Shown here piece after piece: positions 21,840 to 33,530 of a stretch of DNA of 64,000 bases. This stretch comes from Ottelia alismoides (lineage: Eukaryota; Streptophyta; Magnoliopsida; Alismatales; Hydrocharitaceae). Numbering within the stretch: the stretch's first letter is position 1; the number at the start of each line of letters is the position of its first letter. The stretch lies in assembly GCA_037367405.1 (NCBI GenBank), contig JAZKJV010009330.1:124001-188000 (forward strand). The letters are read 5' to 3'. The notes under the pieces were generated by a model. The model was not told where the DNA came from. It was given only the letters and a program-made list of their open reading frames with translations, and did no database searches. A program made the position numbers and the translations under genes.

Positions 21840-22965
21840 AGTCCTCATTCGAGCCAAGCTTTTTGTACAAAGCTTCACAACTTTTCGACTTAGCTTCACT
21901 TACAGCTTTCTTTGCTTACTTCTTTGCTTTTTTGTAGTTTATGACAATTTCCTCTGTTCTATCTTTATGCGTAGCTTTAAAGCAAGCTCCTTTAATTCTT
22001 GCACCCCTTCACTCTACCGCCAAACCTCCTTTTGGCCCGGAACTCCTTCCTTAGACTTGACTGGCATTTCTTTGGCTACCCTTTGCATATAAGATGCTAC
22101 CACCTCCCAAGATAAGTCTTCTAAAACCTTCTCCTTGAAGCTTGATTACTTCAATTGCAGATTCCACCATTTAATTCTAATGATCTTGGTAACCATTCTC
22201 TTCTTTGGCATCTCTTATATTTGCACACCCATGACTAGTAAACGATGTTGAGATGTCAAGTTTTCTCATGGGATTACTGTGCAATCTCTGCAACAAACTC
22301 GATCTCTTCTCCTCATCATAAAGTAATCTATATATGTTTTAGTCAGGTCACTATTATAGTAATTAAATGCTCCTCCCTCTTCTTAAAGAGAGTATTTGCT
22401 ATGAAAAGATCACAAGCTGGTTACAAAATCCAGAATGACTTTTGCCTCTTCGTTTCTATCTCGAAAGTCATGACCTCTATGAACACTAGCATACTCTGAA
22501 GCATCCTTTCCCACATGTCCATTAAGATTTCCACCTAGGAAAATCATCTCTCTTTGTGGGATTCCTTGCATAATCTTATCCAAGTTATCTCAAAAAGCGT
22601 GTTTAATCCTTTCCTCTAAACCAATTTGCGGCACATAAACTGAGATTATATTCATTACTTTTTTTCAGCACCAATTTTAGCAAAATAATCCGATTCCCAA
22701 ATCTTTGCACCTCAACCACACTATCCTTCAAACCTTATAAACAACTACTCCAACACCATTTGTGCCCGTATCTTTACATGAATACCATAATTTAAAGTGT
22801 GTCTTAATGATCTCCCTTGCTTTCTCTCCAACCCATTTTGTCTCTTGGAGGCATAATATCTGAATTTTTCTTCTTTCCATCGTATCTACTATCTCCATCG
22901 ATTTGCCAGTCAAAGTGCCATTATTCCAACTACCTATCCTCAACTTCTTTTGCAACATCTATTTG
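21840..22965 (-). pseudogene. Endonuclease and RT N-terminus of the RTE element
   Basis: The minus frame at 22958-22728 reads KLRIGSWNNGTLTGKSMEIVDTMERRKIQILCLQETKWVG...GVGVVVYKV, the AP-endonuclease start of plant RTE elements (SWN and QETKW metal-binding motifs visible). The remaining endonuclease and the connector toward RT run down to 21840 with frameshifts. Confidence 0.85.
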
Positions 22966-23355
22966 ACTAACTTTTTTTACTTGCATGCGTCCATCTTGCA
23001 AGAACCCTTGCTAAGTTTGGACTGCATTCTGACGACATTGCAGTGAAACTAGTTTATTTACCCGCATGCATTCCTCATACGAGAACCCTTGCAAATTTTG
23101 AACTACATCCAGTCAGTGATGTAGCGGCCCTTGCCAATTTCTCATTGCATTTGGGCGATGCACCACGTTGGTAGTAGGGAATGCCTCAACGAAATCTAAA
23201 TGTTTGCTTAAATCCATGTTAAAAAGATCCAACTGTCTTGAGGCAAATTCCTAAAATGTGTTTTTTAAATTTAGGAATTTATCTCCGACTGTTTTACGTT
23301 GGCCATCGGCTATGTAAGGCAACCCTCCTCATTTACCTAGGCTTGGGACAGACCA
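22966..23355 (-). other. RTE 5' region
   Basis: Non-coding minus-strand text upstream of the endonuclease, containing GGAGGGTTGC and CCCAAGCCTAGG words that I recall from the 5' region of plant RTE elements. The outer limit near 23355 is approximate. Confidence 0.5.
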
Positions 23356-25215
23356 TGGCTAATTTAATATCTAAATTTATGATTTTATAAATATATACAG
23401 TTATGCTAAATTATATTTTATGTATATTTTCTTATTATAGAACTGAAGCTTACGCCTCTATACATCTCATGTTTTTTAAAACCATGTTCACAATATCCCT
23501 CATTATTGGGTGAGACCTCCATCCAAAATGGGGTCTTGCATATACAAATCGTGGATCTTGAGCTTCTTGTAAGAGGAAGAGAACTCATGAAGGAAACGAT
23601 ATAAAAATTAGGAAAATACAACAAAGATGACGTCAGGAAGACATTGACGAAATTGTGATATATGTATCTTTTGTGAAGGAACTTCACATTTTGGCTATAT
23701 GTGGTGATAATGGGCGATATTTTGCCGATTCGGGGCTTAGTATTGGAAAATGATAAAGAAGGTAGTTTCGATATTGCCATCTTGGGAAATGATAAGGCCA
23801 TGACCATCAGTATAAGGACACGGTTTGATACAATGTTGGAAAAATAAAGAACTTGTTTTATTACGAGATGTCCCTCTTTTGAATATAGGGAGTGGTGGAA
23901 AATAATACAAGGATCCAAAAGCATAAAGGGAATAAAATAAATTAATCCAATAAAGAGAACTCAACAAATACGCGTTAGAAGTCAGTAGTTTGACACAGAT
24001 TTTAGTTTTTAAGTATGATTGACTTAGCAAACTTAAAGTTGTCAATGCAAGCCAATCGGATGATGAGGCAAGGTGATTTTCCTAAGGGTTTCTTGAGAGG
24101 ATTACAAGGTAGGGTTGGCACTTATGTTCACCTGGAGCCTTAACATGCCTTATGCATCAATTTATATATATAACTTATAAGATGTGTGATAGAGGTGTTG
24201 TGATAATTTATCATTCTATTAGTTAGGTTTATTTAATGTTGGGACTTAGTTCTGGTCTAAGTGGTGCTGTTATTATGCTAGATTTTCGTGTTCAAACTCA
24301 TGTTTGATTGATGATACAAAATCTACACTCACACGCACACATATGCTATATAAATTTAATATATACTATATATTATAGTATTATGTGTCACTTATATAGC
24401 TTATATTAGATATTTGTTAGTGCTGATAGGAATTATTAATATCTTTTTTTTTTGCATTTATGCGTTACTTTTGGTAATGATACATTTTCCATCACTTTAA
24501 TACTGATATTGTACATCATTTATGGAAATTAATCAAGCATATTTACGTATATAAATAATGTGTACTTATCACCTCTTATTTGTCGTCTCTTGCCTTGGGT
24601 GATTTAGGATCTGGTTGCCTTATCCCTTACCGCTTTGACAGCTTTGAGCAAACTTTTGATAATACTTAATTATACTCGTAGTGAGAAAGCACAACTCTAG
24701 AGGTGTATATGTTTATTCAAGAGTTTGCATAATGTTACACCATAATGTTTAAATTTGACTCGCTTTCGATTGACCTTAACTTGCCCTTATGGAGTCTGGT
24801 GCATGATAGTTGGGATCTGTGTACATGCTGATGCGGTTATTTAGTATCGAATAGGAATGTGGCATGACATTTTTTCCATTTGATCTGATGCAAATAGCTA
24901 TTCTTTTGGTGTCTGATTACTTCTTATTAAGCGGTGGAAGTTCCGTAGAGGAACCTATTTTGTGATAGCAGAGATTCATAATGCATCTTATATGGGTATG
25001 TTCTGTGCATGCAATATTGTTAGAAACGTTCTGTTTGGATATTTTACTCTTTCAACTTTCAATTTATCTATACGTCTGCCAAATTTTCTGTTTGTCTCAT
25101 GAGGGTGAGCAATTCAGCAGACAGCTGGTGGTACTCTCCTTATGATGATGTCATATCTCCCTAGTAACCTTTTAATCTCACTCCATCGGTTCTGATGGTT
25201 TAATGTTTTCTGCAG
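23356..25215. other. AT-rich non-coding DNA, probably intron upstream of the PHD exons
   Basis: AT-rich sequence without a convincing gene. A 168-codon minus-strand frame (23924-23418) has no recognisable motif and probably occurs by chance. At 23465-23485 the text TTTTAAAACCATGTTC repeats the 16 bases at 82-97. The last bases (TTTTCTGCAG before 25216) form a good 3' splice site. Confidence 0.5.
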
Positions 25216-26060
25216 TGACGAGAAATATCTGCAGTTTCAATCTGATAGAAATCTATATTACAAATGTGCAGCTTGCCGTGGGGATTGTTACCAGGTTTAA
25301 TTATTTTGTAATTACCAAGCAATGCTTATAGCTGTTTTGTGATTAATGAATTTATTTTATGGACAGGTCAAGGATGTCGATGATGCTGTCAAAGAGCTAT
25401 GGAGGAGAAAAGATAAAGCTGATCATGACCTTATCATGAACTTGAGAATTGCAGCTGGATTGCCATCTCATGATGATTTTTACTCCGTTTCTCCTTCAGA
25501 TGAGGATGCTGGCCCAATCTTCTCGAAGAGCGACAATGTAAGAACCTTAAAATTTTCTGTCAAAGGGCTTTCGGATAAGGGCTCTAAGAACACCTCTGAA
25601 CAGGGAAAGAAAGTTTCCAAGAATTTGCCAAATAAGAAACCTGTAAAAAAGAAAGATGATGCAAAAGATGAAAACATGCAAAATTTAGAAGAAATCGAGG
25701 CGGCGTTGTCTTTAGAGAGTGGTTCTGCTGAAGTGAAAGCCAGCTTGTTATACAATACCGTGCCAGCTAGTGCTGCATCCTCTACAAAATTGAAGTTTTC
25801 TATTGATAATTCAAGGCATGCAAACAGTTCCGTTAAAGAAGACGCGGCAAAAGGTTTTGAAAACGAAGCTAAGAATCATGATTTGCGGCACAAGGAAGCT
25901 AATTCCAAACATGATGGAAAGAACGAGCCAATAAAAGGAACCAAGCTAGTAATACATTTAGGTGGGAGAAATAGGAACGTAGCCAGCTCCCCAATGTCAG
26001 AAGCTTCCAGCTGCCACAGGGAGCAAGAAAAGGCACTTTCAAATGGCATGCCATTACTTA
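25216..26060 (+). CDS. Plant PHD-finger family protein, two exons (partial gene)
   Basis: Exon 25216-25294, after a TGCAG acceptor, encodes DEKYLQFQSDRNLYYKCAACRGDCYQ: the end of a PHD zinc finger with its final CxxC pair. A 72-base intron (GT...ACAG) leads in frame to exon 25367-26060, which begins VKDVDDAVKELWRRKDKADHDLI. This is the hallmark text after the PHD finger in a plant family of multi-PHD nuclear proteins. The exon is long and charged, with a Lys-rich stretch (KKPVKKKDD) that may be a nuclear signal and a conserved KLVIHLGGRNRN motif near its end; I place the donor at TTA|GTATGT (26061). PHD fingers usually read histone H3 tails. The exons are open and conserved, so a functional gene is possible, but no upstream or downstream exon is visible here; adjacent introns would be filled by transposons, or this is a gene fragment. 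Confidence 0.75.
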
Positions 26061-26299
26061 GTATGTTATGCAATCTCTAAAATAATTTGACTACTATTTT
26101 TTTTCTGTTGTGTCCCATGTGTTCTTGAAAAGTGCTCAATGACAATTAACATTGCATCAAAGTAAATGAACAACTTCAAAAATAGTTGTGAATATCGCTC
26201 AACTCCTATAATTTTTGGAAGCCATTCTCTTATTTCTTATTTATGTATTCTTTGGTAGTTGATTTTGTAAGTATAAGTTATAGGGAAGGCCATATGAAG
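26061..26299. other. Probable intron start downstream of the PHD exon
   Basis: Begins GTATGTTATG, AT-rich and non-coding, running into the GC-richer LINE from about 26300. Confidence 0.5.
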
Positions 26300-26539
26300 A
26301 GGTGAGGGCTACCATGTGAGTGAGAATGGGTTGTTCTAGGGTTTACCTAGAATGCCATGGTGGGTGGGAGAGGGGTGGGAGAGAGGGCTGCCGTGTGAGA
26401 GGAGATGGTAGGGGCCATGGGGCCTCTCCCCTACGGCACTGGGCCTCTGTCGTGCAGGTTAGGGTTCTACCCGAACTGTCAGGGGGCCTCCAGAGGCATC
26501 CTTTCATGAAGCTGGTGCGTTTGCGGCGCCATCTATGAT

Positions 26540-27140
26540 GTTTAGGGCATTGTCAGGGGTTGTTGGGGCCTTCGACAATGGGGTCATGCGTCACCACTGG
26601 TGGGTTGGGCGGGTGTTGGAGGGTGGTCTTGTGTTGTTTTGAGGTCAGGAGCTTCCAGGGTCGCTGAGTGGGTGGAGGGACTCCGCCTGGAGGTATTCTT
26701 GATGCAACGGAGCTACAACCCTCGGGTGTAACCCCACCAACCTTCATGGATGTTGCTGCGGGGTCCTCAGCTACAGATGGTGGCAGCTGGAGTGTGGTGA
26801 AGCACAATGTGTTTCGTTTGAGGGGCTTGCTGCCGCTTTCCATGGATCTTTGGTGTTACAATTGTGGTGTTTGGGGCCATCGACATCGTGAATGCCGTGC
26901 ATATGGTGTGGTGGCCTTAGGGGACCCCATCGTGAGGATGGATGGTGCCACGTCTACTTCGGATGGTTCTTTGAAGTTCCCTCGCTCTTTGGAGGAGTTT
27001 TGTCCGCATCCACAGAAGTCTGCTGATATGTCAATGGACCAACATTCCTCATTTTTGATTGCTTCAGTGGCTTGTAGCAGCAGCTTGGATTTGATTAGAA
27101 GATGCCTTGGGTCTTTTTTTTTCGACTAGTTTTTAGGAGA
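26540..27140 (+). pseudogene. LINE A ORF1 remnant
   Basis: The frame 26668-27129 reads WSVVKHNVFRLRGLLPLSMD followed by the knuckle CYNCGVWGHRHREC, the nucleic-acid-binding motif of plant L1 ORF1. Upstream frames are broken. Confidence 0.7.
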
Positions 27141-28099
27141 TGTCCCCCTAGAGCTTTTAACTGATAGTGTACATGGTCTCTTGACCTCGGAGATGAGGAT
27201 TTTGCTTGTGGCTATTGCTGTGATCTCTGAAGTTATGTAGAGACAACCTTGTTTTAGGGAAGGAGTATTGCCTCATCCAAGTTCCAACCAACAAGATTTT
27301 TCACATTTTGGTATGCGTTCACTTCAAACTTGTAAAAATCGACTAACTAGGAAGACTAGTCAGTGCAATTAGTCGAGTCAAGGCAAGGGGTAGCCAACTC
27401 GACTTGGCTTAGTCGTCCAATAGTCACCTCCCCCTGACTAATCAGGTTGTCTAGTTGGTTGATTTTTAAATCTGTTTTTTTGTTGTTTTCGATCTTGTTT
27501 GTTTGTTGTCCGATAATGATCTTTAAGTTTTTTTAACACAAATCTTAGCCATGTTTAAACCATTTATTACCATCCATTTTTTGAAAATCCATACTATCAT
27601 GTTGTATATTTAGTTTATATTGTAAATGAAATTGCATACCAAAATAAAAAATCCTACATGCGAGACCTCAGTGTTGGTAGGGTATGGTGGCACAAGGGGG
27701 CATCTTATGGTTATGATTTAATGTATATCAATAGTTTATATTATTCAGTTTTGTATTATTGTTAATGCTATCAGTTACTATAAACATATGTATATGGTTG
27801 AATTATTTTTATATGTTATTAATTCACTGCTAAATGCTATTGGTTAGTATATTACCTATTCATTTTTATGAATTTTATTTTTTTAAATTGGTATAGTATT
27901 TTTGTTATGTTTTTATGAATGTATTATAGTATTGAAAATTGTCTAATCTATGCAAACATACAAAAATATATGTATTAAAATGATCGATATGTTTAAATAA
28001 TTAAAAAATTCAAAACAAACTAAAGCCCCACTAAATTCAATTAGTTGCCCGACTGTTGATTAATCTTTATTCAGTGACCCGACTGATCGAGCAACAACT

Positions 28100-28583
28100 T
28101 GATGCAGAAAGGAATTTTTGCGTGGCGATGAAAAATTATTTGATGGTGGATTTTCGGTGGAAGAATAATTTGGAGGGGAGAAGGAGAGAAGGCGCACCGG
28201 TTGCGCGAGATTTGAGGAAGAAGCGCGTAGACCGCGTCGAGGGAGAAGGAATAGAGAGAAGAAAGAGATAAATCTCAATTTTTTTATATCATCCGAACTG
28301 TCTTAAAACAATAGACTATCACCCCTTTATATAGGAGGGATGAGATTACAAAAATATAAATCAAAATCAAAATTTAAATCAAACTTATCCTAATTTGACT
28401 CTTACCGACTAACTAATAAATTCAAATCTCTAATTGACTCTAACTAACTAAATTAAGATCACACGTGATCTCTTTATTTAAAGTAAAAATGCGACGACTC
28501 AATTATTGTAAATAAAATGAGACACTAATTATCAGACGAAAATAAATAAATAAGACCCTTTTTATTCGTTGTGCGCTGCATAA
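28100..28583 (-). repeat. 3' LTR of the gag-only element
   Basis: 484 bp, TGATGCAGAAAGG to GCGCTGCATAA on the plus strand. The last bases should be CTGCATCA, as in the other copy. Nearly identical in length and sequence to 29948-30431. Confidence 0.9.
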
Positions 28584-29186
28584 GTTCTCCTCCGCTTGAA
28601 AAATTCGTCTCCCGACGAATTGCTGGATCTTCGTGCTCCGTTGGAGAATTCGTCTTGAAATAGTAGCTTCAAATTCTCCAATTAGATCCTTTTCAATGTT
28701 ACGTTTGTAATTTTTCTCCATTGAGGGGTACGGCTGCAAATATTCTACGCCTTCACTTGAAAGGATCCCATAGCATACTATATACTCCAATTGGCCCTTT
28801 TGATAAATAATTTTGGGAGAAGGATTCTTTTTGCAATTTTCCTAAATTATATCCCTTGTTCCAAGGGATTCGATTGAGGGAACCAACGTTAGGTTTTCTA
28901 TCAAAAGGAGGTGGCGACACATAGGTGGAGGACCTTGGTGGCTGTGCGTTGCTTGGGCAATGTGGTGGCGGCTCGCGATCGACGTGCGGGCGGCTGGCTG
29001 TGTTGACAAGGCTGCGGATCACGAGGTTGGGGTTAGCGCCACAAGGGGTGTGAGGGCTTCGGGGAAGGGGGGCAACAACGATGGGGTTAGGGGGGGTGGG
29101 AGGGGTTCGCGCCGATGGTGGGGTTGTGGATGGGGTCGCAGGTGCATGGGCTGAGGCTGGGGGTGCGGGTGCGGCTGGGGAAGGCG

Positions 29187-29933
29187 CTAGGGTTGAGGTG
29201 GGTATCGTAGGCGGTGCGAGGGGGGGGGGGGTTCTGGAAGGGCGAGGACGGCTGTGGAAAGGGGTAGTGGCAGTGGGCTTGGGGCTACGAGGGTGGCGAC
29301 AGAAAGGGAAACTGGAGTTGCGGGGGTGACAACAAGGGTGGGAGGAGGAAAAGCTCGGGCTGGGAGGGTTGCCGGGGTGGCGGAGTTGGGTTGCGGGAGA
29401 GGTGGTGGGGCAGCTTGGAGGATGGCAGGGGGAAGCAACTTGGCGATTGGGGGTGCCAAAGGTGCAGGGGTTGTATCGGGGACTCGGGAGAGGGTCGTGG
29501 GTGCCACGGGAATCGATTCTTCCAATGATTGCAGGTCTTAATCTACCTGGACAGCAAGCAGATCGTTATTTTTTCCTCCTAAAACGGCCTGGATAGCGAG
29601 CAAATCATCATCGACGTTGTTGTTTTCGCCTGACACGGTCCGGACAGCGAGCATGTCGTCGTTGTTGCCGTTTTTTCCATCCACAACGATCTGAACATCG
29701 CACAGATTATCGTCGACGACAAGATTTTGTTCGTCGTCAACTTGTACTATAAAAATATCAACATTGTACCATGAGTCTATCCATTGTTGAACCTTGATGC
29801 TTGTCCGGAGGCGCTTCTTGAATTTTTGTTGACGCGAACACGCATGTGAGCCACGTGATAGGGTTGCTTGATCGAGCTTCATCCTCCAATATGCGACAGG
29901 ACCGTCGAATCGTGAGAACGATTCAACTTCCAT
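29187..29933 (-). pseudogene. gag-like frame of the small LTR element
   Basis: The minus frame starts with an ATG at 29933, eight or so bases after the primer site, as is usual where gag begins right behind it. It reads MEVESFSRFDGPVAYWRMKLDQAT (weakly like a gag N-terminus), then about four aspartate/asparagine-rich peptide repeats, a single in-frame TAA at 29538-29540, and a proline-rich tail to 29187. No protease or knuckle is recognised. I cannot prove it is gag. Confidence 0.5.
29541..29714 (-). repeat. About 50-bp tandem repeats encoding DDxLAVQxVxGGKNN units
   Basis: Residues 74-131 of the minus-strand frame hold units of the form DDNLCDVQIVVDGKNGN, DDMLAVRTVSGENNNV, DDLLAIQAVLGGKNN and DLLAVQVD. 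Frame and spacing are preserved while residues drift. Confidence 0.75.
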
Positions 29934-29947
29934 GCTCTGATACCAAT

Positions 29948-30431
29948 TGATGCAGAAAGGAATTTTTGTGCGGCGATGAAAAATTATTTGATGGTGGATT
30001 TTGGGTGGAAGAATAATTTGGAGGGGAGAATTTTAGAAGGCGCGCCGGTTGCGCGAGATTTGAGGTAGAAGAAGCGCGTAGACCGCGTCGAGGGAGAAGG
30101 AATAGAGAGAAGAAAGAGATAAATCTCAATTTTTTTATATCATCCGAACTGTCTTAAAATAATAGACTACCACCCCTTTATATAGGATGGATGAGATTAC
30201 AAAAATAGAAACCAAAATCAAAATTTAAATCAAACTTATCCTAATTTGACTCTAACCGACTAACTAATAAATTCAAATCTCTAATTGACTCTAACTAACT
30301 AAATTGAGATCACACGTGATCTCTTTATTTAAAGTAAAAATGCGACGACTCAATTATTTGTAAATAAAATGAGACTCTAATTATCAGACGACAATAAATA
30401 AGACCCTATTTATTCGTTGCGCGCTGCATCA
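29948..30431 (-). repeat. 5' LTR of the gag-only element
   Basis: 484 bp. On either strand it starts TGATGCAG and ends CTGCATCA, a perfect 8-bp inverted pair, longer than the usual TG...CA. The primer site lies immediately to its left on the plus map (CTCTGATACCAA). Confidence 0.9.
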
Positions 30432-30455
30432 CAACTATTGACTTTTGCAACCTTG

Positions 30456-31340
30456 GTTCACTTTATGGTGCCTCGACTGCAAAGTGCGTTGGTTGGCTTT
30501 GCGAAGGTGGTTGAGATTGTCTCAGATGGTCTTCGTCAGGGAGTTGGTATTGATGTGATTGTGGTGGATGAATGCATTGCTGGTCAGATTTTTGAGGCTA
30601 TGTGTGCAGTGGGACGAACCTTTTTTTGTTTGTTGTTGTGGAATGTTTGCCTCCTTCTCCCTCTGCTGATGGCCCTAGTCTTTTGTCGGAGCTCCTCAAA
30701 TATGGTGGCCCGAAGGAGAGCTCTTTCGATTCGATGGATGTGTTCTCAAATATGGAGCTTGACCCTTTGTTTGGAACATATTGCCCCATATTCTTGACAC
30801 CTGTGGACATGGGTTTTTTGTATGGTTTGGATTCGAGTTGCTATTCAAATTCGTATAGCTCTGATCGTGTAGCTAGCCAGTCGCATGAGGTGTGTCATGG
30901 TGCTTCGTCGGCGATTGTAGGCTCTTATGCTGGGGTTTATGGAGATGTGGTTTCACCTACTAGGGTTGTTGGAATTGTGGTTGTCCATTTTAAGGTGCAG
31001 AAGAAGGGGCTTCTCGACGTTGGGCCCCGAAGCCACTTACCCCTGCCATCAGCAATGCAGGTTGTCGGAATATTTTTGTTCATTATCGCAAGCAAAGACT
31101 CCTGGACTCTTGGTCATATGCGATGGGTGCATCATTGGTAGAGGTTTTTGATGAGATGTTATCGGTGATGTGCAACCAAGTGTCGTTTATGGGGAAGGTG
31201 GCGACCCAGTGTTGTCTAGTGTGCCTTTGGGGAGGTCCGAGGTGCAAGGTAAGATTGCGTGCATGGCGAAGGTGTCCTCCACTTTTGCTAGATGAAGATT
31301 GTCTCTTGTACTGTCTGGGACCTTGGCTAGGCGGATAAGA
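30456..31340 (+). other. LINE A interior (between ORF1 and RT), unrecognised coding text
   Basis: GC-moderate plus-strand DNA that continues LINE A after the hAT. Frames such as 30602-31141 are open but match nothing I recognise; by position this should be the end of ORF1 and the endonuclease of ORF2. Confidence 0.4.
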
Positions 31341-31639
31341 TTAGAGCGACATGTGTAGTTTTGGAGGGGTGGAAGGTAGATGTGGTTTGTCAGCTGGAGA
31401 CTAATTGGACACATGGGATTGCTTCATTCGAAATGTGGACACTGAAGGCGAAACCTGATACACTCTATCGAGGTGGAGGGCGAGGAGCTTGCTGGAGATC
31501 GGATCATTAGTGATGCTATGAGAAGGCATTGTCTGGAGATTAGTTGGCGTATGCCTAGCTGCGGCGTGTGATGGATGGGAAGAGTTATCCTGCACTTGTA
31601 TGACCTACAATCTAAGTTGGTGCTACTATTTTTGCTGTC

Positions 31640-32772
31640 AGAGGTCGTGCATTTGGTTATTGACCTGAATGCGGATGGATCCCTTGGATAGGATGGATTC
31701 CTAATTTTTTTCTTTTGGGAGTTTTAAGACTTGGCGGGCCCGGAGATGTTGGAAATGGTGAAGGAGCTACTTTTGACAAATGGTGGGTTCAAGTGACTGA
31801 AATGTTTTCTTCAGTTCCTTTTGCCCAAGGAGGTTGTGAGGTTTGTAGAGGATTTGTGCCCCATTGGACCGTCTAATGATGTATAATTGGTTGTGGCAAA
31901 GGTGTTTCTACCAGACTTAGTGAGGTGCTTGGCTCAATTATAGATCCTTCCTAGACAACATTCATTTTGGGTCATCACATGATACATGGGGTGTTGATGG
32001 CCTCCGAGATTGTTGCGGAGTGGCACATGAAGAGAGCCAATGGTCTCATGATGGAGGTGGACTTCTTGGAAGCTTATGACTGCATTGGTTGGCGGTTCTT
32101 GTGATTGCCCCTACATCGTAGGGGATTTCCAAGTGAGTGGATTGCTTGAATGAAGAGATGCGTGGTGATTGTTTCTTATGCGACGTTGGTGAACGACATA
32201 CATGATGACGTTTTCTTTGACTACAATCGTGAGTTAGGTAAGTTGTCTGTTAGTGCCATTAGTTTTTGTGGCGGCGGCAGATGCTCTAGCGTGGATGGTA
32301 GTGAAGGCCGGTAAGGATGGTATCCTTGCATGTTTTCTCACAGGTGGGATTTTGATTCCCATTCTTCATTATGCAAACGATTCTATTTCCTTTGTGGAGG
32401 GAGGATCTGTGGCTGCGGAGGGGATATCCGTCATTCTTGAGCTATTTGGTCTAGTTTCGAGCGTGGAGATCAATCATGCTAAGTCCTATATTGTGTTTTT
32501 TGGGATGGAGGAGGAGGTGGCATGTTGTGAGAATGCCTTGCACGTGTAATGATTCTTTCTATCATATATCTTGGTTTTCCTCTGATGGGCAGTAGGTTGT
32601 TGTAGTCTGAGTGTCTATCTGTCGTTGACAAGCTGGCGAGCTGGCGTGTTGCGTGTTTCTCGAGAGGTGGTCGCCTTGTACTGTTGAAGGCAGTTCTCTC
32701 AGCTATCTTGATGTTTTTCGTTTCTAGCCTAGTATCTGCTGGGGTGAAGGAGGCATTAGAGGTGGTTATCAG
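31640..32772 (+). pseudogene. LINE A ORF2 reverse-transcriptase remnant
   Basis: In shifting frames: DLNADGSLG*DGF (31662), LPKEVVRFVEDL, SEIVAEWHMKRANGLMMEVDFLEAYDCIGWRFL (about 32000-32100) and ILHYANDSISFVEGGS (32361 onward). The catalytic YADD reads YAND, so the first catalytic aspartate is lost. Many stops. Confidence 0.8.
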
Positions 32773-33530
32773 ACCCGTACTCTCAAGCAAGGAATGAGTC
32801 GAAGATCTTGCAACTCCAACATGATATTTTTACGACCAAATAAGGTGATCGTTCTCTTCATGCCTTGTACACATCTCTTAAGGGTATGCTTGAGAGACTA
32901 CATAACTACATACCTCTGATGGCATCACCAAAGTAGCACAAGACCTATCACGATTCTGTTATAACTGTGGTTTTTCTAGTAGCCCTTTACCTTGAGTATG
33001 ACTTCCTGCTCTCTGTTACTCGCATATGCTACTATGCTACCTATGGAGGAGGCGTATCACATGTTGAGTAGACTGAGCATCCCCTCTGCTGCATTTTCTC
33101 AAACATCATCAACTATAGTCGCTTCTCGTGGTAGAGGCAGTTTGCCTCAATTTAGAGGACGAGGTACTCATGACAGAGGAGGCTCGTGCTCAGGCGACCT
33201 TGTTCATATTGTCACTGGTCCAGTCATTCAGAGGACACGAGTTTCCACCATCATCCTGTGTTGCTGAGCATGTCCAAACTGACCCTGATTCTACCGATCA
33301 CCATTTTGATGACTTTGTTGCTCGACTGAGAGAGATCATGCCCCCATCTGCTGGATCTTCTAGCGTTTCTACTGGCCCATCAGATGTGCTGCTTCTGCCT
33401 CCATTGGCATTTCGGGTATTACTCATGCATTTACTAGTCACACTCGACCAGACCCTTCAGAATGAATCACGGACTCTGGAGCTTTTCATCATCTACGTGG
33501 ATATGGCACACAATATAGTTCTTATAACCC
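32773..33530 (+). pseudogene. gag of copia element 5
   Basis: Reads YSQARNESKILQLQHDIF, LKGMLERLHNY, an RGRGSLPQFRGRG linker and HHFDDFVARLREIMPP, with frameshifts and stops. It enters abruptly from LINE A at about 32773. Its distal part and the left end of the hAT are duplicated in tandem (33348-33872). Confidence 0.82.

Larger units (their letters stand above)
14690..23355 (-). mobile_element. RTE-type non-LTR retrotransposon (minus strand), interrupted twice
   Basis: Minus-strand order from 23355: a 5' untranslated region (rc of the CTAGGCTTGGGACAGACCATG text), an AP-type endonuclease (22958 downward), RT up to the YLGS motif (about 15850), then the conserved RTE tail (14690-15116). The pieces are separated by the copia element at 16974-21834 and by an inverted RTE 3' fragment at 15117-15780. 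Without these insertions about 3.1 kb remains, the expected size for an RTE LINE. Confidence 0.85.
28100..30431 (-). mobile_element. Small gag-only-like LTR retrotransposon inside hAT copy 1
   Basis: 2332 bp with two 484-bp LTRs and a perfect 5-bp duplication CAACT (28095-28099, 30432-30436). Orientation is minus: TTGGTATCAGAGC (initiator-Met primer site) reads on the minus strand beside the right LTR, and a purine-rich AAGCGGAGGAGAAC lies beside the left one. The 1.36-kb interior encodes no pol. It is a non-autonomous element of the gag-only or TRIM/LARD kind. Confidence 0.9.
27325..30455 (+). mobile_element. Non-autonomous hAT element (copy 1), itself carrying an LTR element
   Basis: Ends CAAACTTGTAAAAATC and, inverted, CAAGGTTGCAAAAGTC (12 of 16 matching), with a perfect 8-bp duplication GTTCACTT at 27317-27324 and 30456-30463. 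An 8-bp duplication and CA-start termini fit the hAT superfamily. Excluding the nested LTR element (28100-30431 plus its duplication) it is about 0.8 kb, AT-rich inside, with subterminal GACTA/TAGTC words and no transposase. A related copy is at 38013-38532. Confidence 0.85.
26300..32772 (+). mobile_element. Degenerate L1-type LINE (LINE A), interrupted by a hAT element
   Basis: GC-rich plus-strand sequence with an ORF1 CCHC knuckle at 26854-26895 and ORF2 reverse-transcriptase remnants at 31640-32770. The hAT element at 27325-30455 sits between them with an 8-bp duplication. The 3' end and poly(A) are missing: at about 32772 it is replaced by copia gag text. Confidence 0.8.

Noticed and set aside
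23418..23924. 168-codon minus-strand open frame
   Set aside because: AT-rich, no motif, no homologous text elsewhere in the window, and no splice or start context; probably chance.
29187..29525. Proline-rich minus-strand frame resembling an extensin-like host protein
   Set aside because: It is in frame with, and downstream of, the gag-like frame of the small LTR element, bounded by its LTRs and primer site.
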